Origin: Hoplostethus atlanticus
Lineage: Eukaryota > Chordata > Actinopteri > Trachichthyiformes > Trachichthyidae
Direction of reading: 5' to 3'
DNA: 64,000 nt
Assembly (NCBI GenBank): GCA_034670405.1
Contig: JAXDDX010000011.1
Span: forward strand, 5,748,001 to 5,812,000
The notes under the pieces are model-generated. The model was not told where the DNA came from, ran no database searches, and saw only the letters and a program-made list of their open reading frames with translations. The translations under genes were made by a program, and so were the position numbers. Within the stretch, counting starts at the first letter, position 1, and every line of letters begins with the position of its first letter. Shown here piece after piece: positions 26,201-37,680 of this stretch.

Positions 26201-26346
26201 CTCTGGACCTCCAGGACCGCCAACGACAGGAAGCCCGCAGACGCCTCATGGCCGCCAAACGGGCAGCTTCCTTCAGACAGAACTCGGCCACAGAGAGGGC
26301 GGACAGCATTGAGATCTACATCCCCGAGGCCCAGACACGGCTTTGA
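18998..26346 (+). CDS. dlgap2: dlgap2, C-terminal half (six exons): postsynaptic SAPAP/GKAP scaffold
   Basis: The gene is joined from 18,998-19,356, 21,706-21,791, 22,290-22,696, 23,312-23,403, 25,059-25,211 and 26,131-26,346. All junctions are GT-AG and keep the frame. The product is the C-terminal part of a DLGAP/SAPAP protein, which links PSD-95 (through its N-terminal repeats, not seen here) to SHANK (through its C-terminal PDZ ligand) in the excitatory postsynaptic density. Visible landmarks are YKKTPPPVPPRTTTKPLISV, two LC8-binding-like motifs (SSIGIQ and HSIGIQVED), FKRSNSVTTAVQAD, the GKAP homology domain (EMEREAEEHDLSEE through GKIRSAVGSAQLLMSQKFQQ and DLAGFWDLLQLS) and the end IEIYIPEAQTRL. 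SLDLQDRQRQEARRRLMAAK, QQFYWLCQQN and the AYQEG/STDSLDS region fit DLGAP2 rather than DLGAP1, 3 or 4 as I remember them. The N-terminal coding exons are not recognised upstream. The gene converges on ptprk. Confidence 0.9.
19883..20163. mobile_element. Palindromic MITE in a dlgap2 intron
   Basis: The left end 'tttacttgaattgttggttg' is mirrored at the right end by 'caaccaacaattcaagtaaa'. The inner arms (cattatgac, catcataa, gcatta motifs) also pair, so most of the 280-base element could fold into one hairpin. No coding sequence. The CACTTTACTTGAA end is typical of non-autonomous DNA elements in teleosts. Confidence 0.75.
21050..21107. repeat. ATC/TCC trinucleotide repeat
   Basis: About fourteen ATC units followed by CTC/TCC units. 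The poly-Asp and poly-Glu peptide that appears on the reverse strand is an artefact of this repeat. Confidence 0.9.
21259..21337. repeat. GCGT/GT microsatellite
   Basis: Alternating GCGT and GT units in a dlgap2 intron. Confidence 0.9.
21706..21791 (+). CDS. dlgap2: dlgap2 exon: TDSESE acidic patch and second SIGIQVE motif
   Basis: The acceptor (ctgcatttaccag) and donor (AACG|gtacgt) are clear. The 86 bases encode VETVTDSESESKGLPQFHSI then GIQVEDHKR, with the last Arg codon split into the next exon. The SIGIQVED segment is the better LC8-binding candidate. A short segment that I remember between the SIGIQ and VET stretches of mammalian DLGAP2 is absent here. Confidence 0.92.
22035..22203 (+). 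mobile_element. tRNA-derived SINE
   Basis: A tRNA-like head (ggtggcttagttggcaaagg, then ctgggctcaaatctggcc as box B) is followed by 'cctttgttgtacgtcctcc', a CT run, 'atatttcctgtctctcttca' and 'ctgtccaataaaaatg'. This is a familiar teleost SINE layout. It ends about 85 bases before the next dlgap2 exon. Confidence 0.75.
22290..22696 (+). CDS. dlgap2: dlgap2 exon: FKRSNSV region and start of GKAP homology domain
   Basis: The acceptor (catctctttag) and donor (GAGA|gtgagt) are clear; 407 bases. The peptide starts HGRFKRSNSVTTAVQAD, passes through DKGLQFGGAFGRHSEPSTPT, VRTQGLFSYREDY and DPWLVEPSLEG, and ends LLHNETKRMEGWCKEMEREA then EEHDLSEE. The last stretch opens the GKAP homology domain, a helical module. 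The codon for the following Ser/Ile junction is split one base into this exon. Confidence 0.95.
23268..23305. repeat. CT-GT microsatellite abutting a dlgap2 3' splice site
   Basis: (CT)n then (GT)n ends only six bases before the acceptor AG at 23,310-23,311 and takes the place of an ordinary polypyrimidine tract. Confidence 0.9.
23312..23403 (+). CDS. dlgap2: dlgap2 exon: GKAP homology domain, middle
   Basis: The donor (CTG|gtaagt) is strong and the acceptor is gtgtcctccag. The 92 bases encode LGKIRSAVGSAQLLMSQKFQ then QFYWLCQQNL. The YWLCQQN form is what I remember for DLGAP2; DLGAP1 has a different residue set here. Confidence 0.95.
25059..25211 (+). CDS. dlgap2: dlgap2 exon: GKAP homology domain, end
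   Basis: The acceptor (ctatcccctcag) and donor (AAG|gtaaga) are clear; 153 bases, phase 0 at both ends. It encodes DPSAMPRPTSQDLAGFWDLL then QLSIDDVTAKFDELQQIKSN and QWQPMESPEKK. The Asp-Leu-Ala-Gly-Phe-Trp-Asp block is invariant in the family. Confidence 0.95.
26131..26346 (+). CDS. dlgap2: dlgap2 last coding exon with SHANK PDZ-binding C-terminus
   Basis: The acceptor is ctgtacatcaag (AAG type, weak pyrimidine tract). The frame begins EQKWPPSLPKRPARGRGGVM and continues RERSLDLQDRQRQEARRRLM, AAKRAASFRQNSATERADSI and EIYIPEAQTRL, stopping at TGA 26,344-26,346. The final QTRL is the class I PDZ ligand that binds SHANK. The Pro-rich linker is changed: mammalian copies have KVPPPIPKKP where this one has KWPPSLPKRP. 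The Arg-rich block may form a helix. Confidence 0.93.
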   Translation, partial: EQKWPPSLPKRPARGRGGVMRERSLDLQDRQRQEARRRLMAAKRAASFRQNSATERADSIEIYIPEAQTRL

Positions 26347-29300
26347 GGTCCAAGGATTCACCCCCAGCTCCTCTTCCCCAGCCCCACCCCAACACCAGCT
26401 AGTGGCGTCACACCGAGCCTCCTTTCTCCTTCCTCCTCCTATCGCTGTCCACATCTCTCACAGGCTTTGTTAATCTTGTCATCTGTTGCCATTCTCTGGT
26501 TTGTCCCTATTAAAGCTACACTAGGCAAGATTTCTATTTAGAAATGCACCCAGCTTAAATGAGAACGTGGGGCTACAATAGAAAAGAGAAAAGGGCGATT
26601 CCTCTGTTTATAACCATTCTTTTTCAAAAAGCCAATCAGTTTTTTTTAAAAACCCAGAGTTTTTCCCCCATTGCTGCCATTGCCTCTGGGCAAGTAAGGG
26701 TAATTCTGTAGTTTCCCACCATATTCAAAGGGAATCACAAAGTGCAACTTTTCTAAAGAGTCTCTCACCAGCAACAGTGGTCTCGGGCTAAAGCACCCTG
26801 CGTAAAGGACTTGAACAGCGTTTCCCTCTAGAAATGTATCCAAGCGGCATGTTGATGATCTGCACACCAAAGGGGATACAAGTGAAATTGTCCCTCCCCT
26901 TTCTGTGGAGGTGGGTAAAACTGGCACAGAGCGGTTGCTCATTGCCAAGTCAGTTGATTTAATTTAAGTTAGTGGTTAAACAGCTAGACTTGAAGGGGAT
27001 ACATTATGTTTGATCAATACGTGGCTGCACAGTATCCTTCCCATTTTTTTTTACCAGGCACGCTGCAGCTGCTGACCAACGTTGCTGAGAATGAGATCTG
27101 AAAAAAAAATGGCTAAGAATCCCAAGGCCAAAATGTCCACATTTCTTCATTTTCATTCACAGAATACCATCACTCTTAGGACATTTTAAGACGTGTGTTA
27201 TTTGCTGCTGGATACATTTCCATTGCAGGACAAATATGAATTATTAACAAAAGACAGTTTTTGCGCAGCCTGGAAGAAATGACTGTATCAAACAATGCAT
27301 TTTGCACCTTATAATATTCATGTTTGTATTTCCAAGGGAAATGTAGTTTATGAAGCTCATGTGATATTGTTGCAGTTGAATTGCAAGGACAGATATCGTA
27401 AATTTACTACAGAACATGACATTAACCTATAGTTCATGTAAATTGCACCTCATGTGTTGTTTTGTTTTTTCGACAACTACAATGGTGATGCTAACACTTT
27501 TAATTCTACTTATCTATCATATGACCGACATCACAATCTACAGTATACATTTACTATTTATGGTTTAACAATTGTGGATTGATTTGACAGTGGAATGGTC
27601 CTGCTTATTAAGGGGTGTTTCTCAGCCAACCAGAAACCACGTCTCATGACCCAAAGGGACCGCATCCCACCTTTTGTTCCAAGTGGCGCATATTGAAGTA
27701 TTTTCTGTTGTTTTGATCTGCTCACGTAGTCTAGGAAAGACAGGTGCAAATGACACTTTAACAATATTCAGTTACTATAGTAAATGGTGCTGCTTTTTAC
27801 TCTAAAACTGTTGTCCTTTACCCAGTCCTATGTGCACGCACACACACACTCAAGGACTTTTTAAACAGAGATTTATTAATATGGTGCCCATTGTCTCTCC
27901 AATGAGTTGCGGTAGATTGTGACTTTAGAAAAGATCATCTTTGCAATGCTTTTGGCCTCAAAATTGTAAATGAGGAGAAGGTATTACAGCTGAACTCCCT
28001 TTCTAGATGTGCAAAGAGACAGTCGGGGGGGATATTTATTTGTCTCATGGGAGAGATTGCAGGCTTTGACATTCCACCAACCTCAAAGTGAATAGTAATA
28101 TGTCCACCCTGAGCCAAGGGCATACTGATATTAGCTCAAATATATTGTACTGTACCTGACCATATTTTATACTGCACCAACGATGATTTACTAACATTTG
28201 CAATACATGCCCATCCATCCCCATTTACCGATCTAACCACAGCTGATTAAGACAAACGTTGCTGTAGGGCCACTAGATTAATGCTGCAGTACAATGTTAA
28301 ATGTTACCCATGATATTGTAACCAGACTGACATTCAGCGTGACACAGTGGTCTGTATAAGTACCTGGACGATTGATAGTTTGCCATTTCTCATGCAACCG
28401 TTTTGGTTGCGTAGTGAGATGTGGAGGCGGCTGGGAATGCGGCGACGTGCATCGAGGCTTGCGTTTGTCTGACCGACAGCGCGACGCATTTTGCTTTGTG
28501 ACATCTGTGCATCAGTGCTAAATCGGAAACCCTTGCTTTACCAGACGGCCTTAATCAAAACACTCATGAATGTAGAGCCCCTAACAATGCAAAAAAAAAA
28601 AGTTCCCAGGAGGTGAGAAGGTGCTGAAAATCCAACAAAATTGGACTTCCAGTTGAGCGTAGAAGGCAGGAGAGAAGTGGCGACCTTTTTATTTTTATTT
28701 TTGTGAAACTATTTTGGGGTTTTTTTCATCTTAGATGTGTTTTATTAGCAACTAAACTGCAACATGCGAGGAGGAAAAAGTCGAAAACCTCAAGCATCCA
28801 CGTTAATTCTCAAGATAGCGTTTAAGCTAATGTCAGCAAACAGCAACCTAACCAGGCTGAGTCCTCCCCAAGTCAGTCAGATACCCTTTAGGAATAGCTT
28901 CGATTGGCAACGTTTCGTGATCTCAACTTGACAGGGCTGCCAGATGTCAATCGGATACTTCAAATGGTCCAGGTCTGGTCAGAGGTGTCACCTGGATGTG
29001 TGAATGTTCGGTCGGAACGCGCTGTAGCTGCAACTTCTGTCTCGCCACCCACCCGTTTCATTTAACCAACATGGTAAAGACACAATGGCTTTTTCTCCTT
29101 ACACCAGTCCGAGATTAACACTCCTTACACTCATACGAGCTAGGAACATTTAATAGGCTGTTGATTCTTGCTACCTTCGTGGGCGCACAGTTTCTCTCTC
29201 CATATGCATTCGATGGGCGGTTGAGCGTGGCTGTTTCACGAGGGCGATGTTTCGAGGCAGCATGGGCCACGTGATGAGCGCTACTCAAAGTGACAGGATC

Positions 29301-32300
29301 AGGGCTACATTGCATTTTGCTGTGAAAAAGGTTTGATCTGCAAGACGTATTCTAATAGCTGCCAAATGTTTGCTTTACTTATTTCCATTGGTATTTACTT
29401 TACTCTTTCTCCCCGCTCTTTTAGTACCAGGGAAATTAGTTTTTGTTTTACTTAAACTCCCCCTTTGTTTTCTTGTGCTTGAGGCAAGTGGCTTTGAAGG
29501 ACTTGCCAACTTATTGTGTGCTGATATTTGTGCTTATTAAAAAAAATTGTTTTAGAACGGCACTTTCTTTTGATAAATATTAACCAGTTAGAAAGGCAAA
29601 TGAATCGGTGAAAGCACTGGTGGTTGAACGCCTCTCGGCTGCAGTTCCCACGATCTAAGCAGCAGCATCGAGGATTCCGCTTTTGAAATCTTTTGAAATC
29701 TTTTACGTTTCATGTTTTTGTTACCGCAGGTTTTGGGTTTACTGTGCATTTAGGGCTTTTCACAAAAAGGTCTTGTGTTGTTTTGGTGTGCATGGGGTTT
29801 GGATGAAGAACTCTTTTCATAGCGTTCAGCGTGTTGAGTTGGAATTTGCACACTCTTTGTTTCGTTTCGTTCAGTTTAACAACTTGAACGCTAGTTTTAT
29901 TTCAGCTTGAAAAGAGCTGTTCAGAAAAGTAGTAGGCAATCAGTCTGTCATTCTTAATTCAATACAAGGGCTTGAGCTGTTGCAATATTAACGAACAAAA
30001 AAAAAAAAAATCAGTTTACAGTCTCAGACGTTCAGTCAGATCCAAGTGGTAGATTCATGCTCATGACAAGGTCCTTATCTCAAATTCTAGTGGTATTATT
30101 CTTGGTCAACGTGCTATAGATGCTCCCGGTGGGTAGGTCGTTCCATCCTCTCTTCCAAATTTAAGCTAGTTAATTTTTAGATGTTCAGATATTTAGATGT
30201 TTCCCACCCTAAAACTACACGTCTATCCAAAACGTCTGAATCTTTGCCGGTTATGACGGAGTGTATAACCCTCTGGAGACTGTCAAACCCTCTGTCAGTG
30301 TTCACCAATCCTTTCCCCATGTAGACTATTATTGACACATCTCCCTCTCTGTATTAAAACAGCGCTTTTCCTGGTGGGTCCATTGGAAAAATCAGGGAAA
30401 TTTGGATCCCAATCATCTCAATCGAATCCACCTTAAATATTTGAACTTAAATACTTAAATATAATAATATGGAACTTAATTATCTTTTTCAATGTGTAGG
30501 CTGAATGTAAATTTAAAAAGAAGGGTTAGATTTAAATTTTCAGATTTATGTTGTGTTCAGCATCCACATGAGCCCTAGTAGACAAGAATCACATATTACA
30601 CACTGGAGTCATTCAGGTCTTCAACATTTCAAGGACCTCTTTTTTGCCACTTTGGACGAAAATTCTTGAATCTCTTTGGAAAGACTCTTTCATGATCTCC
30701 AACTGAGAAGGGGGTGTATCTCTGATATTTCTTTCAATCCGGTGTCTTTAATTAACCATAATGTGTCCAAATGGGAAGAGGATGCAGGTGCAGCGTTGAC
30801 AGAGAACCGGTGGGATGGAGCTTTAGATATTAATACCTGACTGAGTCTAATCCAGTTACAAGTGGTGAGTAAATCCCCATACTGACCCAAAATGTAAGCA
30901 CTACGACGGTCCGCGTGAGCAGATGGTACTCATATGTACTAGTCCTCACCAAAACCCGACAGTCTGTCACTCATTCTGGGGACAAGAACACCTTTGCCAT
31001 GTTGCTCTCTCATGTGGACGGAGAATTCTGCTAGCATGGCAATATCTCGCGCCACCTTCGTTCCACAGGTGTCCTTCCTAAGTTCACGTAAGATATAAGG
31101 GACCAATGATAACGTTTCACCAATTATGGCAACTCTATGGATTACGATATTAACTGCTCTTCCACTTCACTGAAAGTCGTGCCAATCAAGTCTACTTCCC
31201 ACAGACTGCATACTGTGATTCCATGTTCAGTAGTTGATAATCAATCCAGGCTCGTCTCAACGAATCCTACCTATTCACACATTGACGCCTCCGTCTTTTG
31301 ACGTGCTTTGTGCTACGTTTTTTTGTCTCCTGCCGTCAAGGTTGAAGTTTCTTTCACTCGCTTTGTTAGCTTTTTCTTTCCGAGGGTTAGGCGGAAAGTG
31401 GGGGCAATGCTGTGTAAGCCTGTACGCGGTCGGCTTAGCACAAACAAATCCAACTAAATGACCTTTCCCGACTATCTGGTCGACTATAGTCTTTCCCTTA
31501 AAGCCTGACTCAAGGCAGGAGAGAGTAAGTGGGACGGTAGAACGCCATTGACAGTGATGATGTGTTGCGCAACCTCACAGTCTGAATGAGGATTTCTGTC
31601 ACTTGAGCTGTTTTGCACCAAAAAAAGGCGCCACTTCATTACGGCTTCTCTTAGAAACTAAGACCACAGGGATGCCTGCTGCTGCTAGTGTTGTACTACT
31701 CAATGGTACAGTTGCACACTTACTATCTGTGACACTTATAGATGATATCAAAATTTTAGATATTAGGGAAATAAAATGTGTTTTTGTGGTATCATATGGG
31801 GCTATTGTACATGGTACCATTTTCTTTTTTTAGTTGTATACTTTAGGATTATCCATCATAGCACGCCACTTCTGATTAACACATCGCTCGTTGTCTTTTA
31901 GGCTTGTGTTTTCCCGTCACGCTAACAGGGGCTAAGGAGTCTGGCAACTATGTCAATGACAAATCCTCAGGTGCCTTACAATTTGATTCTCGTAGGACTC
32001 TGTGAATGAATGCGTTGGGTCGAGCGATGTGAAAGGAATGCAACACCTCTCTGCGTGCAGGTTCAATTTATAATACCATTACAAAGGGCTGGAAAGGAGG
32101 ACAGGTCGGACTGCATCATCTAAACGAGCAATTTCTATTTGACTGATTCAAATGTCCTAGCGTAATAAAAACTTCAGCACAATAAAGTTAATATGATGAT
32201 ATCAAAGGATGATTTGACAAAAAAAAAGGGTTTCTTTCCTTTTCTTGATATTTGGCTCGTTGTTTCATGACGATTTACTGCCTCTCGAGGTCAGATCATA

Positions 32301-33338
32301 CCGTAACGTTTTGATATGACTTCCCGTAGTCAATTTACCTTGGTGATGACATCCGATACATCTCCATAGAAACCGTAGTGATCGATAGGAAGTCAGTGGC
32401 GCGTGAAATGCAACGGGGCAGGCTCGTCGTGAGTTCATATGAAGGTGTATGTGCGTGTGTGCCAAACATCCCAGAATGCATGCATTAAGATGATCTATTT
32501 GAAGAGTTTATTCTATTTCGCCCCACCCCCACCCCACCTTCCCACCTCCCCAGCTTGATATTGTAATCTTGTCACATTTTTGTAACGCCTTTTCGGCCAT
32601 CTCATCTATAGAAACTGACAGACTGAGAAAACTTGACCAGCTAAAAAGTGCAATAGCGTTTCATACAACGACACGGCACGCACACATACAGCTATTTTAC
32701 CTCACAGTTTCAAGTGTTTCGCGAACACGGTACTTCTAGTTTCTCTAGGAGCTACTTTGTCACGCCCGTGCACTATGCAGCAGTACCTGCACAGCTCGAA
32801 GGCCCCCAGTGCAGATCACACTAAAAGCGTAGTGTTCATGGTGCCGGGATGGTTGCTACTAGCTAGTACGGTACTGGCTTGGGAGCAAAGACGTGTGGAA
32901 CCTTTGATGTCATCATCATCTATGCATGCCACACCAACGCTAAGTTATCCAGATACAGTGTGTCCGTGATCACTTCATTTCCAGATGTATTGTATGTTCA
33001 CTGAAAATAACTAAAAGAGTTGTCTAATTTAGGAAATGATTCACGTGGATATCGGTTGCAAGCCCTTTCGATAGGGGTTGGATTTCTTTGCTCCTGTTTT
33101 AGTCACTACTGAATCAAGATATTCATTCAACGCTTTTTACGACACAGTTTGTGGCACCGTATTTTTGACTAACATGGCTGTTTGATAGTTGTCCTACAGA
33201 TAAACCTCAGCGAAGTCAGTACAGGTGCTGAAATGAATCGATCTCTCTCCTTGTGCTTTTCTTAAATTTGCAATTTTTCTTTTTGTTTATTCTGACAATC
33301 AGCACACACCAAAAGCATCAAATGTGTGCATGCGCACG

Positions 33339-33375
<37 letters not shown>

Positions 33376-34910
33376 GCAGTGACATAATATATCCTCAAGA
33401 TGGAGCCCTGAAATTTAATTTCCCTAAATTTACCTTGAGGATCTCTCTACAAGTCGTTTCAAATAAGACCCAATGAAATCTTCTTGGAAACCTTTTCTCC
33501 TTGTTTCTGATGCAGTTGCACTGCAAAGATGTCTTTCTATTGCTTGTTCTCTCTTCTCATAAAGCGTGTGACTTTTAAAGATGTAGGTTAGACCAATGCT
33601 GTCACAAACCAAATATCAGTCATTCTCAGTCACAGTGGACTGAGTAATTATGGACCATATTTGATATGATGCTGACATGAATACTGGGCTGCTCCTCTAG
33701 CAATAAGCTTCATTCGGATGGTGGACTCGTCGTGCTCTGTAGGCTTCCTACAAACCCAAATCCAAGCAGCATTACAACACTGTTGAGCTGCTTAACAGAT
33801 ATTTGTGTCCTTTAGGCCACGATAAACAGGCAATGTAGATGGGCACTATTGCTAACAGTGATGATCAATAATATTGTGTCACTTTTCTTTTTTTTTATCC
33901 GTATGTCCTTTTATGTTATTCAGGTTGATTTTGTCTCATTTGCCAAACCCCAGCCCTACTGAAGGCAACACGGCCCACCTACAATGCCCATGTAAAGTAT
34001 TATGGGCTTTCATCAATCTGAATCAGTACCTACACTGCAGTCAGTGGCGGTACCGTTGACTCTACCTTTACAGTACCGACACTCTCTGCAGCATTCCCAA
34101 GACGCAAAATTCATAAGTCAACTCGGAATATAGGGCACGTGCCTACATTGTCCAAATGTGCATTGTTTGTTTAGAAGCTAATGCAAGCCTCCCTGGGAAG
34201 AGAAATGTTCCTACACCTGTGCGCTGTTCTTTTTAAATGTTTTATGAGGGGAGAGAGCAGTCACAATTTTGTTTGCCTTTGGTGGAGAAATGTCTTGTGT
34301 TGTGGCTGTGGGTAGAAATGATAAAAGGCCTCTTGTGGGTTTTGGAATGGGATATGAGAAAAATTTGATAGCATAAAGTTAGATGTTTAGCTTAAAACTA
34401 TTTTGAATTGTTAGATATATATCAATAATGAGGATGAATATAATGCCAAATATTCAGTATTTGTACAGAAATATACATATATAAATATATAATATATACC
34501 TACTTTAAATGGAACTATTTTCCGCTCTTGACCATGTTTTTGTTGTTTCACTTTTCTTTGTAAAACATTATTTTATAAGATCTTCAGATAGCATGCAGGA
34601 TAGTGAAAATGAATGTATTTTTTGGTGTTTCATTGCTGTTTAGTATTGCAGCGTTCTACAGATCACTTGTGTTTGTAGAAATCATTCGCATATTAAGCTT
34701 AATATTTCATTTCTATATTTGTTTTATCTAGAAACCAATTGTAAACTTTCTTTTCTAAATGCAAGGTTTTGAAAGGTTTGAACTATTTATATAATTTTGT
34801 TATTTTCCTGCTTTATCAATGTGGTTCAGTATTTTTTGCCTCTTTGAAGCACTGCTATCAACCATCTGTTGTAAATAATGATGCAAATTAAACTTTTTGA
34901 AGAAAACAGC
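26347..34910 (+). other. dlgap2: Probable long 3' UTR of dlgap2
   Basis: After the stop there is 8.5 kb without splice-supported coding sequence. Only short spurious frames and few recognisable transposons are present (a teleost 'ttaaagctacactaggcaag' repeat near 26,510 and a CA microsatellite at 33,339-33,371). Near 34,800-34,910 the sequence becomes AT-rich with many T-runs and contains ATTAAA at 34,887-34,892, a plausible poly(A) signal. DLGAP genes often have multi-kilobase UTRs. Extent and single-transcript status are inferred. Confidence 0.4.
33339..33371. repeat. CA microsatellite
   Basis: Pure CA run preceded by imperfect GCA/CGCA units. Confidence 0.92.
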
Positions 34911-35169
34911 AAAGTTGTCAGAGAAAGTATTTCTAGCTCCTAGAGAGCATATAGATATTATATATTATATATCTTCAGAACTTTAATATAATCCATTGCG
35001 TTTTGTGCTTTCCAAATCCCCTCCTTCAAGGAAAATGGATTTCGACGACACACGGAAGCAGTTGGCCAAGTCTGGTCTGAATGTGCAAGAGGTAAAGACT
35101 GTGTGAGCCCACAAGTAGTTGTAGTACTGGAATCCTCCTATTCCAATACTACAACCCTAAACTTGTAAC

Positions 35170-35465
35170 GCCTACGTTTCCCAGAATGACAACCCACAGA
35201 GAATGTGTCTGAACTTGTTGTATTTCAGTTGTGGGTTACACGTGTAGGTGGAGAAAGCTCATGTTCATGGCCCTTACTAAAAATGCAACATGTCTTGTGG
35301 CAGCTTTGCATTATGGTCTATCGAGGCTGCTGTCAGTGGAGAATTTGGTATCTCCGCTATTCTACGATGGATCCCTTCCTGTATGATTGTTGAACATCGA
35401 TGCAAAATGGTGAGTGTTCTTTGATTCTAAGGGACTGACCCAAAACCTGATGTTTACCATTGATT
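35170..35465. repeat. Interspersed repeat, copy B
   Basis: Shares ordered blocks with 5,655-6,150, including 'aacatgtcttgtggcagc', 'gcattatggtctatcgaggc', 'tgctgtcagtggagaatttg', 'cctgtatgatt' and 'aaaacctgatgtttacc'. Family unknown. Confidence 0.6.
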
Positions 35466-35509
35466 ACCATTGACTAGTCAGTTTAATTCATTAGAAAGAA
35501 TGTGTTAAG

Positions 35510-35715
35510 TAGTAATAGCAGAAGTTGTGGCGGTGGTAGAAGTAGTAAAAGTAGAAGTAATAGCAGCAGTAGTAGCAGCAGTACAAGAGAAGTAGTAAAA
35601 GCAGAATTAATAGCAGCAGTAGTAGCAGCAGTAGAATCACAAGTAGTAGCAGAAGTAGTGAAAGCAGAATAGCAGCAGTGGGATTAGTTGTAGCATCAGT
35701 GGAAGCAGAAGTAGT
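35510..35715. repeat. AGC/AGT-rich imperfect trinucleotide repeat
   Basis: About 200 bases built from gtagtagcagcagtag-like units with agaagtagtaaaag variants. Confidence 0.85.
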
Positions 35716-35739
35716 AGTCGCAATGTGGTCGCTAAGGTG

Positions 35740-36240
35740 TACTACGTGGTTGCTAGGATGCTACTATGTGGTTGCTAGGGTATACTAGATGGTTAAGGTG
35801 TACTAAGTGGTTGCTAGGGTGGGCTGCTCAGCCCTGCTAGCTAGAGGCCAAACTCGCCCAGCTTCGGCCAGATTGGTACCGCTGGTCCGCCGTGGCCAGC
35901 TAGTCTAGCCGGTCAGTGCAGGTCAATTGAGCGCCCAACATTTCCCACCAGATTTAGCCTTTCTTAGGAGGCCAGCTTCGGGAGCAGGTAAAGCCGGTCC
36001 GCCGTGGCTGGCTAGCTAGAGGCCAAACTTGCCCAGCTCCGGCCAGTTTGGTAACGCTGGCTCGATGCAGGCAGCTAGCCTAGTCGGTCAGCTCAGCTTA
36101 ATTAGTTCCCCATCATTCCTCACCAGCACCAGCCTAGTTAAGGAGGCCAGCTCGGCCAGCTCCGGCAGGTGGCAACGGTGGTCCGCTGCGGCCAGCTAGC
36201 CTAGTCAGTCAGTTCAGGTCCAGATCAGATCTCCCTCCTC
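35740..36240. repeat. GC-rich tandem repeat (about 170-base units)
   Basis: After several 'tggttgctagggt' units, 'ctagctagaggccaaact' recurs at about 35,837 and 36,012. Each time it is followed by a 'gcccagct-cggccag' block, 'ggtccgc-g-ggccagctag', 'gtcagt-caggt' and a 'ccccat/caccag' block, with a partial third unit near 36,140-36,220. Confidence 0.7.
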
Positions 36241-36274
36241 CCTCCCTTCACCTGCTCCTCACCACATTCCCCAT

Positions 36275-36830
36275 CGTTTTGGGGGGTTCTCCTGTCTCCT
36301 ACCTGCCCCAGGGAGCTTCACCCTATCGCTGGATACCTCTTGGAGTCTACATCAAACCTATGCTCATTTCTCATGCTGTTAATGTTTATAATTGTAATCC
36401 TAGCCTCTCGTGACTGAAATGAAGCTTAGCAAGTTCAATCAGGAAAGCTACCTTCCTCATTCATATCTTGTCAGCAGGTACAAGCACGCCCCCAGCTCTG
36501 CATCATCCAACCATCCTAGCCCATGCTAGGCTTTCTCCACCCCTTCCTCCCTCTCCAGAAACTAATCACTAATCCTCTATTTGTATCCCCTCAGCTGCTT
36601 CCGTGTTTCTGTCATTTCAGCTGCCTAAACCACTCCAGTCTGACGCACCACCACCTCCTCCCCCGCCACCACCAGCATCACGGCTCCATCAGATATCCAG
36701 AAGGGTCAGATCTTCAGCCCGGGGGGTTCTGCTGTCGCCTATCTGCACCCAGGGAGCTTCACCCTAACACTGGATACCTCTTGGAGTCTACGCCAAACCT
36801 ATCTCTCATGCTGTTAATAAATGTTTATGT
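36275..36830. repeat. Direct duplication about 445 bases apart
   Basis: The block 'gggagcttcaccctatcgct ggatacctcttggagtctac' (about 36,310-36,352) recurs with few changes at about 36,757-36,792, both followed by 'aaacctat' and 'ctcatgctgttaat'. Both are preceded by 'ggggggttct-ctgtc'. Confidence 0.7.
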
Positions 36831-37249
36831 ATGTAATGTAATGAAATTGGTTAAAGTAATTTCAGCAGCAACATACAGTATGCAACATGTAATGACTGTA
36901 ACGAGACCTAGATCTTGTTTTGCTTGGGAGTTTTTGCATTTTTTAGTAATAAAATGTAATTGAAATGTATTCAACATTTTTGCCTTTGTCTTATTTACAA
37001 ATTCAATATAATTAAACACAATGTTTCCTGTTAATGTTTCCTCACTGTTTTTGTCCTTCCTGATCAGAGCTAAAGATGAGAAGTAGCCTTAAGATTTTCA
37101 GGAATTAAGGATATTTGTTATATGCGTAGAAAAAATGAATGGTGCACTAACACTTAAATTCACTATATTATAATCTATAACTCTTGACCTGATGGAACCT
37201 GAGCTTAACTACACATGTATGTTAATAGTAGCTGCAGTGAGAATTGTTG

Positions 37250-37680
37250 ACATACATATTTCTTTCATAAAAGCTGCAGCAGTATTATCACTGTAGCTTT
37301 TTTCGTCTTGACTTGCATTTCTGCATGTCAAAGAAAACACAGAAATGATCATATATGACATCAATGGTAGCAACTTTAGTGACATTTAGACCCCTAGTGA
37401 TAAAGTCCAGGGTATGCCCCCAGTTATGCTATTCAGCCCTTTGGCATGGTTGTCATTGTGGATATTGAAATCATCTGATGTAACTAGACAGTCAAAGTCT
37501 GTGGAGATTTTGGACAGTAGTTCAACAAAGTCATCAAAGAAATTGTTAGACCATTTCGGTGCTCTATATACGATCAAAAGTAAAAATTGAGGGGTACATT
37601 TCAAAATAGTAGCAAGGTATTCAAAGGATGTGAAATCCCCAAATGATACCTGTCTGTACTGAAACACATCAGAAAATATG
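37250..37680 (-). mobile_element. LINE (L2-like) fragment, endonuclease domain, frameshifted
   Basis: On the - strand the frame 37,386-37,667 reads FTSFEYLATILKCTPQFLLL, IVYRAP and DFDCLVTSDDFNIHND, the pattern of the apurinic-type endonuclease of L2-type non-LTR elements (YRPPK, GDFNIH). Past 37,386 the homologous frame shifts and continues as RGLNVTKVATIDVIYDHFCV then FFDMQ, corresponding to the SDHF motif. A single dead 5'-truncated and 3'-truncated copy. Confidence 0.72.

Noticed and set aside
25999..26454. 151-residue - strand open frame
   Set aside because: Antisense shadow of the GC-rich last dlgap2 exon.
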